DNA of 46,764 bases from an uncultured Bacteroidales bacterium (GTDB lineage: Bacteria; Bacteroidota; Bacteroidia; Bacteroidales; UBA4417): NCBI GenBank assembly GCA_903879715.1, contig CAIRMR010000138.1, forward strand, positions 1 through 46,764. The letters run 5' to 3'. The notes beneath the pieces were generated by a model, which was not told the origin of the DNA, searched no databases, and was given only the letters and a program-made list of their open reading frames with translations. Position numbers and translations under genes: made by a program. This document shows, one piece after another, positions 9,322 to 18,709 of the stretch; the stretch's first letter is position 1, and every line of letters begins with the position of its first letter.

Positions 9322-10059
9322 TTATCGTTTTGGCTGGTTGTAGATAGTATGAATTGAATCAGAGGTTTTTACCAGTTCTTTATACATAATAAAGTTCATT
9401 TTCTCTTTATCGAAAGCTTCATTTACCTGCTTCTCAATAAGCAGTTCAAAATATTTGTCCCTGTAATCATTTACAGGCTGGTTGATTTCGGCAGGCTGAT
9501 TTTTCGACAGGTACCAAATAAGGCCTAAAGCCAGTGAAAAAAGCAAAGCAACTGACGCCAGAATTAATGGAAGAAAATCATGCTGTAGCCTGGGCTTGAA
9601 GTGATTTAAGTCGTGGGTACCCGGAATTTCATATAATTCATTATCGACAGAATGAACAGAAACACTTACAGGCAGATGCCTTTCAAGCAATTCTTCAAAG
9701 TAAGTACCAATGGTGTCTTTGATCAGGTAGTCGAGCGCCTGGCGGGTAGTACCGTAATTAATATACCTGCTAAGTACTAGCAAAGTGAACTGAATGGTAA
9801 AAGAATCATGTTCCTTGTAATTTAAAAAGTAAACTTTTGTGCTGTCGCGAATAACAATACTTCGATCGATATTTGTTTTAAGAAAATCATGAATCGGATT
9901 CTCCGAATTGGTACTTTTATTACGCCTGTCTTCAAAACGTGTAATTTCCGAACGCAATATATCACCTAGTTCATGAAATCCCTTTTCCTTATCCTTTATC
10001 AGGATAGAATATTCGATTTCGCGAATTGTTAAAGCATCGTTATGTTTGCTGTTGGTCAT
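9322..10059 (-). CDS. Unknown protein with one C-terminal-third membrane helix
   Basis: 245 residues, family not recognised. Residues 1-165 are charged and soluble; one strong membrane helix follows (about 167-190, LPLILASVALLFSLALGLIWYL), then a charged, helical tail of about 50 residues (RDKYFELLIEKQVNEAFDKEKMNF). No signal peptide, so the N-terminal domain is probably cytoplasmic and the tail periplasmic. On the same strand as the unknown gene at 10164-10856 and 104 bases downstream of it; a shared transcript is possible. Base composition is like the neighbours. It could be a membrane-tethered adaptor or sensor, but nothing in the sequence decides this. Confidence 0.65.
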   Translation of the reverse strand: MTNSKHNDALTIREIEYSILIKDKEKGFHELGDILRSEITRFEDRRNKSTNSENPIHDFLKTNIDRSIVIRDSTKVYFLNYKEHDSFTIQFTLLVLSRYINYGTTRQALDYLIKDTIGTYFEELLERHLPVSVSVHSVDNELYEIPGTHDLNHFKPRLQHDFLPLILASVALLFSLALGLIWYLSKNQPAEINQPVNDYRDKYFELLIEKQVNEAFDKEKMNFIMYKELVKTSDSIHTIYNQPKR

Positions 10060-10163
10060 ATATTCGGCAATCGGATAATAATTAACTCTGATTCAAATAA
10101 TTGCAATTTAAAAAAGTATTGATATTTTGTCAGAATTCAGTTTTATTTGAAATAATAATTCAC

Positions 10164-10856
10164 CTATCTTAATTCCTCATGATCGCCCTGGAAACGAAAA
10201 CCAAGTCTTTTACCGGTTGTCATTTTCATATTATCAAGGGTACTCTGAATATCGGCAACCGTTATCATTTTCATTGCATCGTAAGGAGGTGTCAGCAAAT
10301 CGAAGTTACAGGTATACCTGATGGCTGATTCAAGAATAAGTCTGACAGTTTCACGGGTTATAACTGACGATTGAAAATTATTGTATAACTGTCCTACTTC
10401 CCGCTTCCCTTCAACAAAATAATGATTCTCACCATTAACGAAGATCCTGCCGATCATATACCCGAGATCATTCATACGGTTATACTTGAATGAATCAGCC
10501 AGGAAATTGAAGATCATAATCACTCCGCAATACGAACGACTTGTATTTTCATGAATATAACTGGTTTTCATGACCTCATGGTCGCGCGAAAACTCAAAAA
10601 CATTGGTATGCATGGTAAATATCAGTACATCACCGCCAAACCTGAGTTCGGCTTCAAATTCCCCTTTGTCGTGGTATTCAAAAGGAATCTGTAAAGGCTC
10701 ATTCCTGTATTGCTGCCTGTATTCTTCAGCCATTTCAGTAAGTACAGATTTGAATAACCTGAAAGATTCAAGAGTCTTTCGGTAAACCTCCTGTTTGAAT
10801 GATGCTTTCTTCCTGAGTCCTGGAAAAAGTTCATCATTAGGTAAAATATCCATCAT
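10164..10856 (-). CDS. Conserved-looking soluble protein of unknown function
   Basis: 230 residues, no signal peptide or membrane helix. The N-terminal quarter is helical and charged (FKQEVYRKTLESFRLFKSVLTEMAEEYRQ); the middle is strand-rich (FEAELRFGGDVLIFTMHTNVFEF) and is followed by a region rich in aromatic residues (YMIGRIFVNGENHYFVEGKREVG). The family is not recognised. It starts with MM, so either methionine could be used. It lies 57 bases downstream of the COG2509 flavoprotein gene and upstream of another unknown gene, all on one strand, so a three-gene unit is possible. The coding call rests on length, composition and the absence of a better frame. Confidence 0.7.
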   Translation of the reverse strand: MMDILPNDELFPGLRKKASFKQEVYRKTLESFRLFKSVLTEMAEEYRQQYRNEPLQIPFEYHDKGEFEAELRFGGDVLIFTMHTNVFEFSRDHEVMKTSYIHENTSRSYCGVIMIFNFLADSFKYNRMNDLGYMIGRIFVNGENHYFVEGKREVGQLYNNFQSSVITRETVRLILESAIRYTCNFDLLTPPYDAMKMITVADIQSTLDNMKMTTGKRLGFRFQGDHEELR

Positions 10857-10913
10857 CAGTTCCGCAATTGTTGAGGATATAAATATACGCCAATATCTAA
10901 ATCAAGATACAAC

Positions 10914-12476
10914 TTACTTTCGGTATTTTCGCACAACAGCCTGTGCACAACTCACGCCATCCATTGCTGAAGAAACAATGCCACCTGAATATCCTGCTCC
11001 TTCGCCGCAAGGATATAATCCGGCCAGATTAATGTGTTCCAAAGTCTCAGCATTTCGTGGAATCCTGATAGGTGACGAAGTACGTGATTCCGTTCCCAAT
11101 ATCACGGCTTCGGAAGTGTGATACCCATTCATCATTTTATCGAACTGAAGGAATGCTTCCTGTAATCTGCCAGCCACAAATGGTGGAAGAATTTCATGTA
11201 AAGGGGCAGAAACAATGCCGGGATTATATGAACAACCTGGCAATGAAGACGATACAATGCCTTTGGTAAAATCCGTAATCCGCTGTGCGGGTGCCGATTG
11301 ATTCATCCCGGCTGCGCGCCAGCAGGCATCCTCTACCCTGCGTTGCAATTCCAAGCCGGCAAAAGGTCCGTACTCCGAAAGGTAAGCAATATCCGATGGA
11401 TCGATTTGTACTACAATCCCTGAATTGGCATAAGGAGAATTTCTGCGGCTGTTCGACATTCCGTTGACTACAACCTGCCCGGTTTCAGTGGCTGCCGGAA
11501 CAATAATCCCGCCGGGGCACATACAGAATGAAAACACACCACGCCCTTCAACTTGTTTCACAAGGCTATAGGGAGCTGCCGGCAAATATTGATCTCTGGG
11601 TGATTGATGGTATTGAATGCTGTCGATAAGTGCCTGCGGATGCTCGGCCCGAACACCCAATGCGAAGCTTTTTGCTTCAAGAGCGAGACCTTTTTTATGT
11701 AATAATTCGTAAATATCGCGTGCGGAGTGGCCGGTTGCAAGTATTACTGCCTGGGCTTCGAAACGCTCACCGTTTTTATCTTCAACACCTTTAATTTTAC
11801 CATTTTGAATACTAATATCTGAAATACGCCTGTTAAAATAAATTTCGCCTCCGGCATCAACTATGGTCTGGCGCATGGCAGCAATAATTGCCGGAAGTTT
11901 ATCCGTTCCTATATGCGCATGGCTGTCGATCAGAATATCTTCGTCAGCACCATGCGACACAAGCATGGCCAGAATTTCGTTGACATTTCCACGTTTTGTT
12001 GAGCGGGTATACAGTTTACCATCGCTGTACGTACCTGCTCCTCCTTCGCCAAAACAATAATTTGAATCCGGATTAACAATATGTTCGCGGTTAATCTGGG
12101 CTATGTCGAACTTACGGGCTTTCACATCTTTCCCCCGTTCAATTATAATAGGCTTCATGCCGTTTTCGATCAATGTGAGCGCGGCAAAAAGTCCCGCAGG
12201 ACCAGCACCGACAACTATCACAGGAATCTTCCGGCTAACATCAGTATAACTTTTTCGTATAAACTTACGAACCTCCGCTGGCTGCTCATCAATAAAAAGT
12301 TCAGCTTTCATACGGACTTTGACCTTCGAAGAGCGGGCATCAACCGATCGTTGCAGCGGATTGAGATGCTTAATCCGGCCCGGTTGAATGCGAAGTACAT
12401 GAGCAAAGGCAGTTTTCCATCCCGAAGGGTCGGCAGCCTGTTTCGGGGTCATGGCGATTTCAAATTCTTTGCGCAT
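10914..12476 (-). CDS. NAD(P)/FAD-dependent oxidoreductase, COG2509 type
   Basis: 520 residues. An N-terminal extension of about 80 residues is followed by the Rossmann dinucleotide motif VVGAGPAG (88-95), an ERGKDV acidic strand end, the CFGEGGAGTYSDGKLYTR block (about 147-164), an ATGHSARDIYELL segment and a C-terminal FAD-binding GLYPCGEGAGYSGGI block (about 487-501). This arrangement matches the uncharacterised COG2509 flavoprotein dehydrogenases. Cytoplasmic; substrate unknown. It heads a run of minus-strand genes and has no functional link I can see to its neighbours. Confidence 0.88.
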   Translation of the reverse strand: MRKEFEIAMTPKQAADPSGWKTAFAHVLRIQPGRIKHLNPLQRSVDARSSKVKVRMKAELFIDEQPAEVRKFIRKSYTDVSRKIPVIVVGAGPAGLFAALTLIENGMKPIIIERGKDVKARKFDIAQINREHIVNPDSNYCFGEGGAGTYSDGKLYTRSTKRGNVNEILAMLVSHGADEDILIDSHAHIGTDKLPAIIAAMRQTIVDAGGEIYFNRRISDISIQNGKIKGVEDKNGERFEAQAVILATGHSARDIYELLHKKGLALEAKSFALGVRAEHPQALIDSIQYHQSPRDQYLPAAPYSLVKQVEGRGVFSFCMCPGGIIVPAATETGQVVVNGMSNSRRNSPYANSGIVVQIDPSDIAYLSEYGPFAGLELQRRVEDACWRAAGMNQSAPAQRITDFTKGIVSSSLPGCSYNPGIVSAPLHEILPPFVAGRLQEAFLQFDKMMNGYHTSEAVILGTESRTSSPIRIPRNAETLEHINLAGLYPCGEGAGYSGGIVSSAMDGVSCAQAVVRKYRK

Positions 12477-12592
12477 GTATTATATTGAAAGTGATTTTAA
12501 GACGAGAATTCCAGCACAAAGTTATTGAAAACCGGGCATTGCTTTTACAAACAGATTGATTGAAGGAATGTTTAAGCCGGAATAGCAATAAA

Positions 12593-13378
12593 TTATTCGA
12601 AAGTGAATGAAATCTGGAAAATTTTGGAACTCATGCGATCAATAGCACCGGTATAAATAGTATTATCCCCTCTCAGAATATCAAACAATCCGTACGACAT
12701 GGATATTTCAGTTCCAAATTTGAAATAAGCTGTGTAAAAATCAAATCCAACTCCTCCCAAGGCATAAATATCTTTTCGGTTTATAAAGACATTAGCATCT
12801 GCGTTTTCAGTCTTTTTCTTGGAATTTGACGCAAGGTCCAGCGAATATTTTCCACCAGCCAATATATATGGCCTCACATTGTGAATTCTCTTTGCTTTAA
12901 ACCTGACCCATAGAGGGAATTCAACAAATGTTGACTGTATATTTTTACTCACATTTAGCATCTCCGGCGTACTGCTCCTGTAATAATTTTTTATTGTATA
13001 ATCCAGGTTTCTTTCACCAAATGTAAGCGAAGGCGTAAATCTTAAATCAAAATACTCCCCCAACCTAAGGTTCCCGATTATCCCAATTACAAACCCAATG
13101 GTTGGCGCAGCCTCAACATTAAAAAGATTGGCGGAGTCACTATTCTGATCGGGCATAGAATGCTCCAGATCATTGGTGTAATAAAATTTATTCTGATAGC
13201 CAGGAGTCGTTTTTAGGGTGAACAGCATTTCATTTATGCCAAGCAGAAACCCGAAATGATAAGGCGCGATATCATAATCAGGCTTGTTTGGAACTTGCTT
13301 TGATTGCGAAAAAACCTTGCCGGTAAAGCAAAGCAATAAAAAAAGAATAAAAAATTGAGAAGTACGGAACATGAACAT
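12593..13378 (-). CDS. porT: PorT-like outer-membrane beta-barrel protein
   Basis: 261 residues if started at the ATG at 13378. That start gives a clean signal peptide (MFMFRTSQFFILFLLLCFTGKVFSQ); a longer frame opens at 13507, but its first 43 residues look non-signal-like and overlap ubiE, so I rejected it. The mature protein begins PYHFGFLLGINEM and continues with alternating amphipathic strands, ending in an aromatic residue before a charged one (ISFTFE), as in outer-membrane barrels. A barrel of this type right downstream of ubiE is the usual place of porT, a component of the type IX secretion system. Other T9SS genes are not in the window, so the role is inferred from similarity and context. 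Confidence 0.75.
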   Translation of the reverse strand: MFMFRTSQFFILFLLLCFTGKVFSQSKQVPNKPDYDIAPYHFGFLLGINEMLFTLKTTPGYQNKFYYTNDLEHSMPDQNSDSANLFNVEAAPTIGFVIGIIGNLRLGEYFDLRFTPSLTFGERNLDYTIKNYYRSSTPEMLNVSKNIQSTFVEFPLWVRFKAKRIHNVRPYILAGGKYSLDLASNSKKKTENADANVFINRKDIYALGGVGFDFYTAYFKFGTEISMSYGLFDILRGDNTIYTGAIDRMSSKIFQISFTFE

Positions 13379-13472
13379 TTTAAAGTGGTGATAAAAAAAA
13401 CGGCACAAGTCCTTATTTAGTATGCATATCAGCTTTATTGGGCAACATTTGTGAAAAAAGCCATAATCCGCC

Positions 13473-14192
13473 CTATTTTTTCCCGATATAAAGATTGGTG
13501 ATCCCAAAGCTCAGACTGATAAATTCAGCCTGACTGAAACCGGCTTCCAGCAATATTTTAATAAACTGATCATCCTGTGGGAAGGCGGCTACCGATTCGG
13601 GAAGGTATGTATAAGCCGTCGAATCTTTGGATACCATCCGGCCTACAACGGGTAGGATAAAACGTGAATAAAACCCAAAAAGTTGTTTAACCGGGAATTG
13701 CTGTGGTTTTGAAAATTCAAGAATAAAGGCGCGGGAACCAGGTTTTAAAACCCTGCACATTTCACTCAATCCTTTGGGTAGATTTTCGTAGTTGCGAACT
13801 CCAAAAGCTACCATGGCCGCATCAAATTCAGCTTCTCGGAAAGGAAGATTTTCAGAATCAGCCTTGAGCAATGTAATCATGTTTCCCAGGCCAAGTTTAT
13901 TCACTTTCTCCTGCCCGATTGCCAGCATTTCCTCGGCAATATCAGTTCCAGTAATATTTACAGGATTAATTTTTGAAGCAGCTATGGCGAGATCAGCAGT
14001 GCCGGTGGCCATATCGAGAATCCGGTTGGGACTATCCTGTGCCATCAGTTTGACCAGTTTTTTTCTCCATCCCTTGTCAATTCCCATCGACAATAAATGG
14101 TTCAGTAAATCGTAGCGACCTGCAATGTTATTAAACATGACCTGAACCTGCTGCTTGCGGCCTGGAGTTTGTGTAATGGGAGGTTTGGACAT
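13473..14192 (-). CDS. ubiE: Demethylmenaquinone methyltransferase (UbiE/MenG)
   Basis: 239 residues with the class I SAM methyltransferase fold: motif I ILDMATGTADLAIA (about 59-72), an aspartate at the end of strand 2 (GTDIAEEML), and the family signatures MVAFGVRNYENLPKGLSEMCRVLKPG and ILEFSKPQ. The N-terminal FNNIAGRYDLLNHLLSMGIDKGWR is diagnostic for UbiE/MenG. It methylates demethylmenaquinone to menaquinone, the expected respiratory quinone in this phylum and the probable electron donor for the NapC/NirT-type cytochromes later in the window. porT follows on the same strand after 94 bases. Confidence 0.96.
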   Translation of the reverse strand: MSKPPITQTPGRKQQVQVMFNNIAGRYDLLNHLLSMGIDKGWRKKLVKLMAQDSPNRILDMATGTADLAIAASKINPVNITGTDIAEEMLAIGQEKVNKLGLGNMITLLKADSENLPFREAEFDAAMVAFGVRNYENLPKGLSEMCRVLKPGSRAFILEFSKPQQFPVKQLFGFYSRFILPVVGRMVSKDSTAYTYLPESVAAFPQDDQFIKILLEAGFSQAEFISLSFGITNLYIGKK

Positions 14193-14580
14193 GTTTTTGT
14201 AAGAATATTTTAGTTTTATTTTGCGGATATAAGAGTCTGATCTTTCAATTTATTCGCTCCTTGCTTATTTTAAATGAGCTCATGAGATCGCTGCACTAAG
14301 TTGAAGTATTTTCTGTCATAATATTTCTGTAAGGCATTAGTTAACAACTTACTATACCAAATTTGCAGTGATATTAACAATTTCCGAAATGAATTAAAAA
14401 ACATTAAACACAAAACACAAAATGTTAAAGTATCGCAAGCCCCCTTACTTTTTCATTCTTAATTTAATGTTAAGTGTTTTTCACTACTTTTTAGTTCAGG
14501 CTTGTTCAGGTTAGGTTTCTGGAAAATGGATTCGGACAACTGATACCATTTCCTATTTTCTATTTCCCTGAACCAAAAGT
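14193..14580. other. AT-rich intergenic region ubiE / rfaE1
   Basis: 388 bases without a supported gene. The part next to ubiE should hold its promoter, but I see no convincing TAnnTTTG element facing it. The end next to rfaE1 (downstream of that gene) contains the 19-base word CCTATTTTCTATTTCCCTG at 14552-14570, which recurs exactly at 24408-24426, so part of the spacer is dispersed repeat material. Confidence 0.5.
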
Positions 14581-15591
14581 CTACAACTCAACAGTTGCTT
14601 CAGCCATAAGCCTGAATTTATCTACAGGCACCACACCGGCCTGCTCGCAAACCAGTCCGCCGGCAAGGTTTGATAATGCAGCCATAGGAAAATGATCTGT
14701 TTTTGCTGCCAGGCAGAGCGCTGCAACGCTGATTACAGTATCGCCGGCACCGGAAACATCAGCAATACTCCGCATCTCTGCCGGAATAATTTTCGAACTG
14801 ATCCCGTTTGAGTCTTTAACACTGATAAAAATACCATGCTCGGATAATGTAATCATTACCAACTCTATATTCTGGCATTTATGTAAAGTTCCGGCAGCTT
14901 TGTCAAGGCTTTCAATTGACATAGGATCAACATCAATCTTCAGCCCTTCGACGATCTCTTTCAGGTTTGGTTTGAAAAGAGTGATGCCTTTGTAAGCGGT
15001 AAAGTTCTTCTTCTTGGGATCAACAGCGACAGGTATTCCATTTTGTGAAGCAATTTCAGCCACCCTTTCAATTACTTCGGGCGACAAAACACCTTTATTA
15101 TAATCCTGCAGAATAATAACATCCGGTTTTTGTTCCTTGATCAGGGCAGAAATACATTTTATAAGACTGGTAAAATCATTTTCATTGAGGTCAGTATCAA
15201 TTTCTTCGTCAACCCTCAGCATTTGCATACGATTACCGATAATCCTGAATTTAGTAGTTGTCATTCTTTCGCTGCTGCGGATAATCCCGTTGGTTTTCAG
15301 ACCCTCTTTTTTCAGCAGGCCTAGAAACACATCGCCTTGTTTATCATTGCCAATCACGGAACATAAAATAGCTTCAGCGCCGAGTGACCGGATATTTAAC
15401 GCTACATTGGCGGCTCCACCAAGCATATTATCCCTTTGCTTCAGAGTAACAACAGGTACAGGGGCTTCAGGTGAAATACGGTCAACGTTCCCAACCAGAT
15501 ACGAATCGATCATCACATCACCAATAACAAGCACCTTACATGTATTGAATTTGTTGAACAGATGCCTAATTTCTTCTTCTGTAAAGATCAT
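14581..15591 (-). CDS. rfaE1: D-glycero-beta-D-manno-heptose-7-phosphate kinase (PfkB family)
   Basis: 336 residues, a single-domain PfkB/ribokinase-fold kinase. Seen: VLVIGDVMIDSYLVGNVDRISPEAPVPVV (start and substrate loop, about 19-47), NMLGGAANVALNI (about 55-67), and the C-terminal catalytic signature DVSGAGDTVIS (about 278-288) with the base aspartate. The RISPEAPVPV and GGAANVA motifs are specific to the HldE/RfaE N-terminal kinase. It phosphorylates heptose-7-phosphate at C1 on the way to ADP-heptose for LPS core or surface glycans. The adenylyltransferase half (RfaE2) is not fused and is not in this window. The gene follows the aminotransferase gene on the same strand after 44 bases, probably co-transcribed. 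Confidence 0.92.
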   Translation of the reverse strand: MIFTEEEIRHLFNKFNTCKVLVIGDVMIDSYLVGNVDRISPEAPVPVVTLKQRDNMLGGAANVALNIRSLGAEAILCSVIGNDKQGDVFLGLLKKEGLKTNGIIRSSERMTTTKFRIIGNRMQMLRVDEEIDTDLNENDFTSLIKCISALIKEQKPDVIILQDYNKGVLSPEVIERVAEIASQNGIPVAVDPKKKNFTAYKGITLFKPNLKEIVEGLKIDVDPMSIESLDKAAGTLHKCQNIELVMITLSEHGIFISVKDSNGISSKIIPAEMRSIADVSGAGDTVISVAALCLAAKTDHFPMAALSNLAGGLVCEQAGVVPVDKFRLMAEATVEL

Positions 15592-15635
15592 ATTTTGGAA
15601 AAGTATTGATGCTATCAGTTAGAATTCAGAAAATA

Positions 15636-16838
15636 TTATTTCAGTTTCGCCAGTGCTTCTTTAATACGTTTGATGGCTTCCCGAAGATTGTCTTCAGACG
15701 TTGCATAGGAAATACGCACACAATCAGGAGATCCGAATGCCACTCCCGGAACGATCGCAACAAAAGCTGTATCAAGTAAATAATCGCATAAATCTGATCC
15801 TGAAAGAATTACTCTATCCCCAACCGATTTACCAAAGTAGGAAGTAACATCAGGGAAAAGATAAAAAGCTCCGTCGGGAACGTTTATTTTAATACCTGGC
15901 GTTTCGTGCAATAAGCTTATGGCCAGGTTGCGGCGATATTTAAACGCCTCAACCATCATTTTTATTTCAGGACTATCGGCAGGATTGGTATTCATTGCAA
16001 CAATAGCTGCCCGCTGGGTAATAGAGCAGGTAGCTGAAGTAATTTGTCCCTGGAGTTTTTCGCAGGCTTGCGAAATCTCTTTATTTGCAGCCATGTAACC
16101 AAGACGCCATCCAGTCATTGCAAAACCTTTGGAAAGTCCGTTAATCAAAATAACCCTATCGTGTATGTTTTCGAAAGAAGCAATGCTATGGTGCTTTCCG
16201 TTAAAATTTATGTTTTCATAAATTTCGTCCGAAATAATAAATACCTGGGGATGAAGCGCAAATACATCGGCGAAAGCTTTAAGTTCATCGTAAGTGTATA
16301 CGGTACCGGAAGGATTGCATGGACTGCTGAACAAAAACACCTTGGTAGAAGGTGTAATGGCCGACTCAATCTGCTCAGGCGTAACTTTAAAATCAGCCTG
16401 TATACTACCTTCGATGAAAACACCTTTGCCACCGGCCAGTTTAATAATCTCTTTATACGAAACCCAGTAAGGAGCCGGAATTAGAACTTCATCACCAGGA
16501 TTTACCAGGCTGAGTATGGCATTTGCCAGGCATTGCTTCGCCCCGGTTGAAACTACAATCTGTTCAGATGAATAATCCAGACCGTTGTCGCGTTTCAGCT
16601 TGCTGGCTATGGCCTGCCTGAGTTCGGGATAGCCCGGAACTGGCGTATAATGTGAATAATTCTGGTCAATTGCTTCTTTAGCAGCTTCCTTAACATGATC
16701 AGGAGTATCAAAATCGGGTTCCCCGATACTTAGATTGATGACATCAAAACCTTGAGCACGGAGCTCGCGGCTGCGACGGGTCATTGCCAGTGTTTCTGAT
16801 TCGGCAAGCAGGTTAATCCTGTCTGACAAGTAGTTCAT
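15636..16838 (-). CDS. aspC: Class I PLP-dependent aminotransferase (aspartate/aromatic type)
   Basis: 400 residues, standard for fold-type I aminotransferases of subgroup I-gamma. Visible PLP residues: N175 in SSPCNPSGTV, D204 and Y207 in ISDEIYENI, the Schiff-base lysine K237 in LSKGFAMTGWR and a phosphate-binding R245; a substrate-carboxylate arginine is in CVRISYATS near the C-terminus. It most likely transfers amino groups from aspartate to 2-oxoglutarate. Enzymes of this group often accept aromatic substrates, so it could supply 4-hydroxyphenylpyruvate for the tyrosine pathway encoded a few kb away (inference). A good promoter lies directly upstream (16868-16896). Confidence 0.92.
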   Translation of the reverse strand: MNYLSDRINLLAESETLAMTRRSRELRAQGFDVINLSIGEPDFDTPDHVKEAAKEAIDQNYSHYTPVPGYPELRQAIASKLKRDNGLDYSSEQIVVSTGAKQCLANAILSLVNPGDEVLIPAPYWVSYKEIIKLAGGKGVFIEGSIQADFKVTPEQIESAITPSTKVFLFSSPCNPSGTVYTYDELKAFADVFALHPQVFIISDEIYENINFNGKHHSIASFENIHDRVILINGLSKGFAMTGWRLGYMAANKEISQACEKLQGQITSATCSITQRAAIVAMNTNPADSPEIKMMVEAFKYRRNLAISLLHETPGIKINVPDGAFYLFPDVTSYFGKSVGDRVILSGSDLCDYLLDTAFVAIVPGVAFGSPDCVRISYATSEDNLREAIKRIKEALAKLK

Positions 16839-17276
16839 TGTTAATTTTATTTAGACAACATGACTGGCAAAAGTAGAAAAATTATTTACGTTACAATGTT
16901 TTTGGAGTATCTATTGTTAACTAAATAACATTAAGCGTATCTACCAAACTATATTACAGAATGTTGCATAACTATTTTCATCAAATGTCTTTACAAATAT
17001 TGAAACCATTATCAATCAAACACAGCATTTCTATTTAGTAAATCGGATACTGACTTTCACTAAAAAATATTCCAGATTCTTTCTTTTAAACACTGACAAA
17101 GTGTAACAAACATAAATACATAATGTTACCAGATTCTTTAGAATTAAGGAAATAATCATTCTGAAGCCAAATTGCTAATCATTTTGTTGTGAGAAGAAAT
17201 AGTTTTCCGGATTCCTGGTTATAAATTTAAATACAAAGGTAATTTTCACGAAATTTGTCCATATAAATTCTAAGTT
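16839..17276. other. Divergent AT-rich intergenic region
   Basis: 438 bases between the minus-strand aminotransferase gene and the plus-strand gene at 17277. Very AT-rich, with no supported gene or hairpin. It contains the aminotransferase promoter near 16868-16896 on the minus strand. On the plus strand only weak -7-like words occur before 17277, none matching TAnnTTTG exactly. Confidence 0.5.
16868..16896 (-). promoter_or_regulatory. Bacteroidota-type promoter for the aminotransferase gene
   Basis: Read on the minus strand, TTG at 16896-16894 is followed after 18 bases by TACTTTTG at 16875-16868, a match to the phylum's -33/-7 promoter. It ends about 30 bases before the ATG at 16838. Probably drives the aminotransferase gene and rfaE1. 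Confidence 0.65.
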
Positions 17277-17801
17277 ATGTCAGCATTATACGAGTTATTA
17301 AAATACACGGTTCCATCATTGGTTGTGCTTGCCACGGCGTATTACCTGTTAAAAATGTTTCTCGATAAGGAAACCGAAAAAACACAATTGCAAATGCGGC
17401 TCGAAGTTCAGAAGATAAGTCTGCCTATACGTATGCAGGCTTACGAAAGACTTGTGCTGCTGCTCGAACGAATAGAACCAGCCGGTTTACTCGTGAGAAC
17501 TAATTTGCCCGGCATGAATGCATCACAGCTTCAATCGGCATTGATTCAGACAATTCGTTCCGAATTTGAGCATAATCTTTCACAGCAATTGTATGTATCG
17601 ACCAAAGCCTGGGAAATGGTTCGTAATGCGCGTGAAGAAACTATCAAACGCATTAATACCTCCGCTATGAAGTTAACTCCCGAAGCAACCTCCACTGACC
17701 TGGCGAGCCTTATTCTAATCAATGACATTGACGCTGAGCAGTCAGCCGTAAAAGGCGCTCTTGACCTATTAAAATCTGAAGCCAGGAATAACTTCTTTTA
17801 A
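17277..17801 (+). CDS. Membrane-anchored protein, DUF7935-like
   Basis: 174 residues: one N-terminal membrane helix (about 9-28, VPSLVVLATAYYLLKMFL), then a charged helical soluble domain (EKTQLQMRLEVQKISLPIRMQAYERLVLLLERI) to the end. The LPIRMQAYERL segment and the overall layout match a small family restricted to Bacteroidota that I believe is DUF7935; function unknown. The soluble part is probably cytoplasmic. Monocistronic or paired with the SRPBCC gene 113 bases downstream. The ATG is well placed just before the helix. Confidence 0.8.
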   Translation: MSALYELLKYTVPSLVVLATAYYLLKMFLDKETEKTQLQMRLEVQKISLPIRMQAYERLVLLLERIEPAGLLVRTNLPGMNASQLQSALIQTIRSEFEHNLSQQLYVSTKAWEMVRNAREETIKRINTSAMKLTPEATSTDLASLILINDIDAEQSAVKGALDLLKSEARNNFF

Positions 17802-17914
17802 AATACTTTTTCTAAAATTTCATTCTTTATTTTATCTGCAAAGAAAGGATTCAATTTGCATTCGAACCATTATGCAATCTGTTTGTTTAACTATTTGAAA
17901 AAACAATTAAACAA

Positions 17915-18373
17915 ATGCAACGATTTGAATATTTTCAGTTTGTACCTGCCAGCCTTGATGTGGTTTGGGATTTCTTCTCATCACCTGCTAACCTTTCAAA
18001 AATTACTCCTCCCGAAATGGGATTCCTGATTACATCCCCAGAGCAACCTGAAATGTATGCCGGAATGTTTATTACCTACAAGGTTAGCCCGGCTCCCGGA
18101 ATTAAACTGGATTGGGTAACCGAAATCACCGAGATCAATCACCGGAAATTCTTTATTGATGAGCAGCGACGAGGACCTTACAACATCTGGCATCATGAGC
18201 ATCATTTTAAGGAAGTGGAGGGTGGAGTGGAGATGCATGATATTCTCTATTACGATGTTCCGTTTGGTTTTATTGGGTCAATTGCCAATATGGTTTTTGT
18301 AAGGAATAAAGTGAAACAGATTTTTGCTTTCAGAGAAAAGCGGATAGAAGAGCTGTTTCCTTCCGGTAAATAG
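17915..18373 (+). CDS. SRPBCC (START-like) ligand-binding protein
   Basis: 152 residues, the usual length. The N-terminal strand-helix FEYFQFVPASLDVVWDFFSSPANLSKITPP is the hallmark of polyketide-cyclase/START-like proteins of the CoxG-like or YndB-like type; the centre has a curved sheet (VTYKV, DWVTEITEI, FFIDEQRRGPYNIWHHEHHF) and the C-terminus a long helix closing the pocket. Such proteins bind hydrophobic ligands or aid lipid, polyketide or redox chemistry. No specific ligand can be named. A bidirectional hairpin terminator lies about 120 bases after the stop. Confidence 0.88.
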   Translation: MQRFEYFQFVPASLDVVWDFFSSPANLSKITPPEMGFLITSPEQPEMYAGMFITYKVSPAPGIKLDWVTEITEINHRKFFIDEQRRGPYNIWHHEHHFKEVEGGVEMHDILYYDVPFGFIGSIANMVFVRNKVKQIFAFREKRIEELFPSGK

Positions 18374-18495
18374 ATAATGATTTCATTACTTATAAATCGT
18401 TTAATGCCAGAACTTCAGAATTAAAACAGCATAATCGCAGAAAAGACTGGTAAATTCCAGTACAACTACCATATTTTTTTTTGCCTTTTAAACAA

Positions 18496-18520
18496 AAAAA
18501 AATGCCTTTCAGCATTTTTA
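18496..18520. terminator. Bidirectional hairpin terminator
   Basis: A stem AAAATGC / GCATTTT with a 6-base loop (ctttca) is flanked by an A-run on the left and a T-run on the right, so it can stop transcription from either side. It would end the SRPBCC transcript and, from the right, any minus-strand transcript carrying the small open frame at 18710-18850. Confidence 0.7.
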
Positions 18521-18709
18521 GTTCCAAATCGGGAAATTATTTTAAAATCGGGAAAGAAAATTATCTGTTTACAAGTTGTAATGCGTTTAAATCATGCATG
18601 TCTTATTTTTATATGATTCAGATCAATTCATAGTAATTCCAAGGCAAGTCAAAAAAGCATGCCTTAAGACCTATAAATTCCTGATATAGTGAATATTATT
18701 ATGCACAAC

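Noticed and set aside
13379-13507. Longer start for the porT-like gene, overlapping ubiE
   Set aside because: The added 43 residues precede a good signal peptide and do not look like part of the protein.
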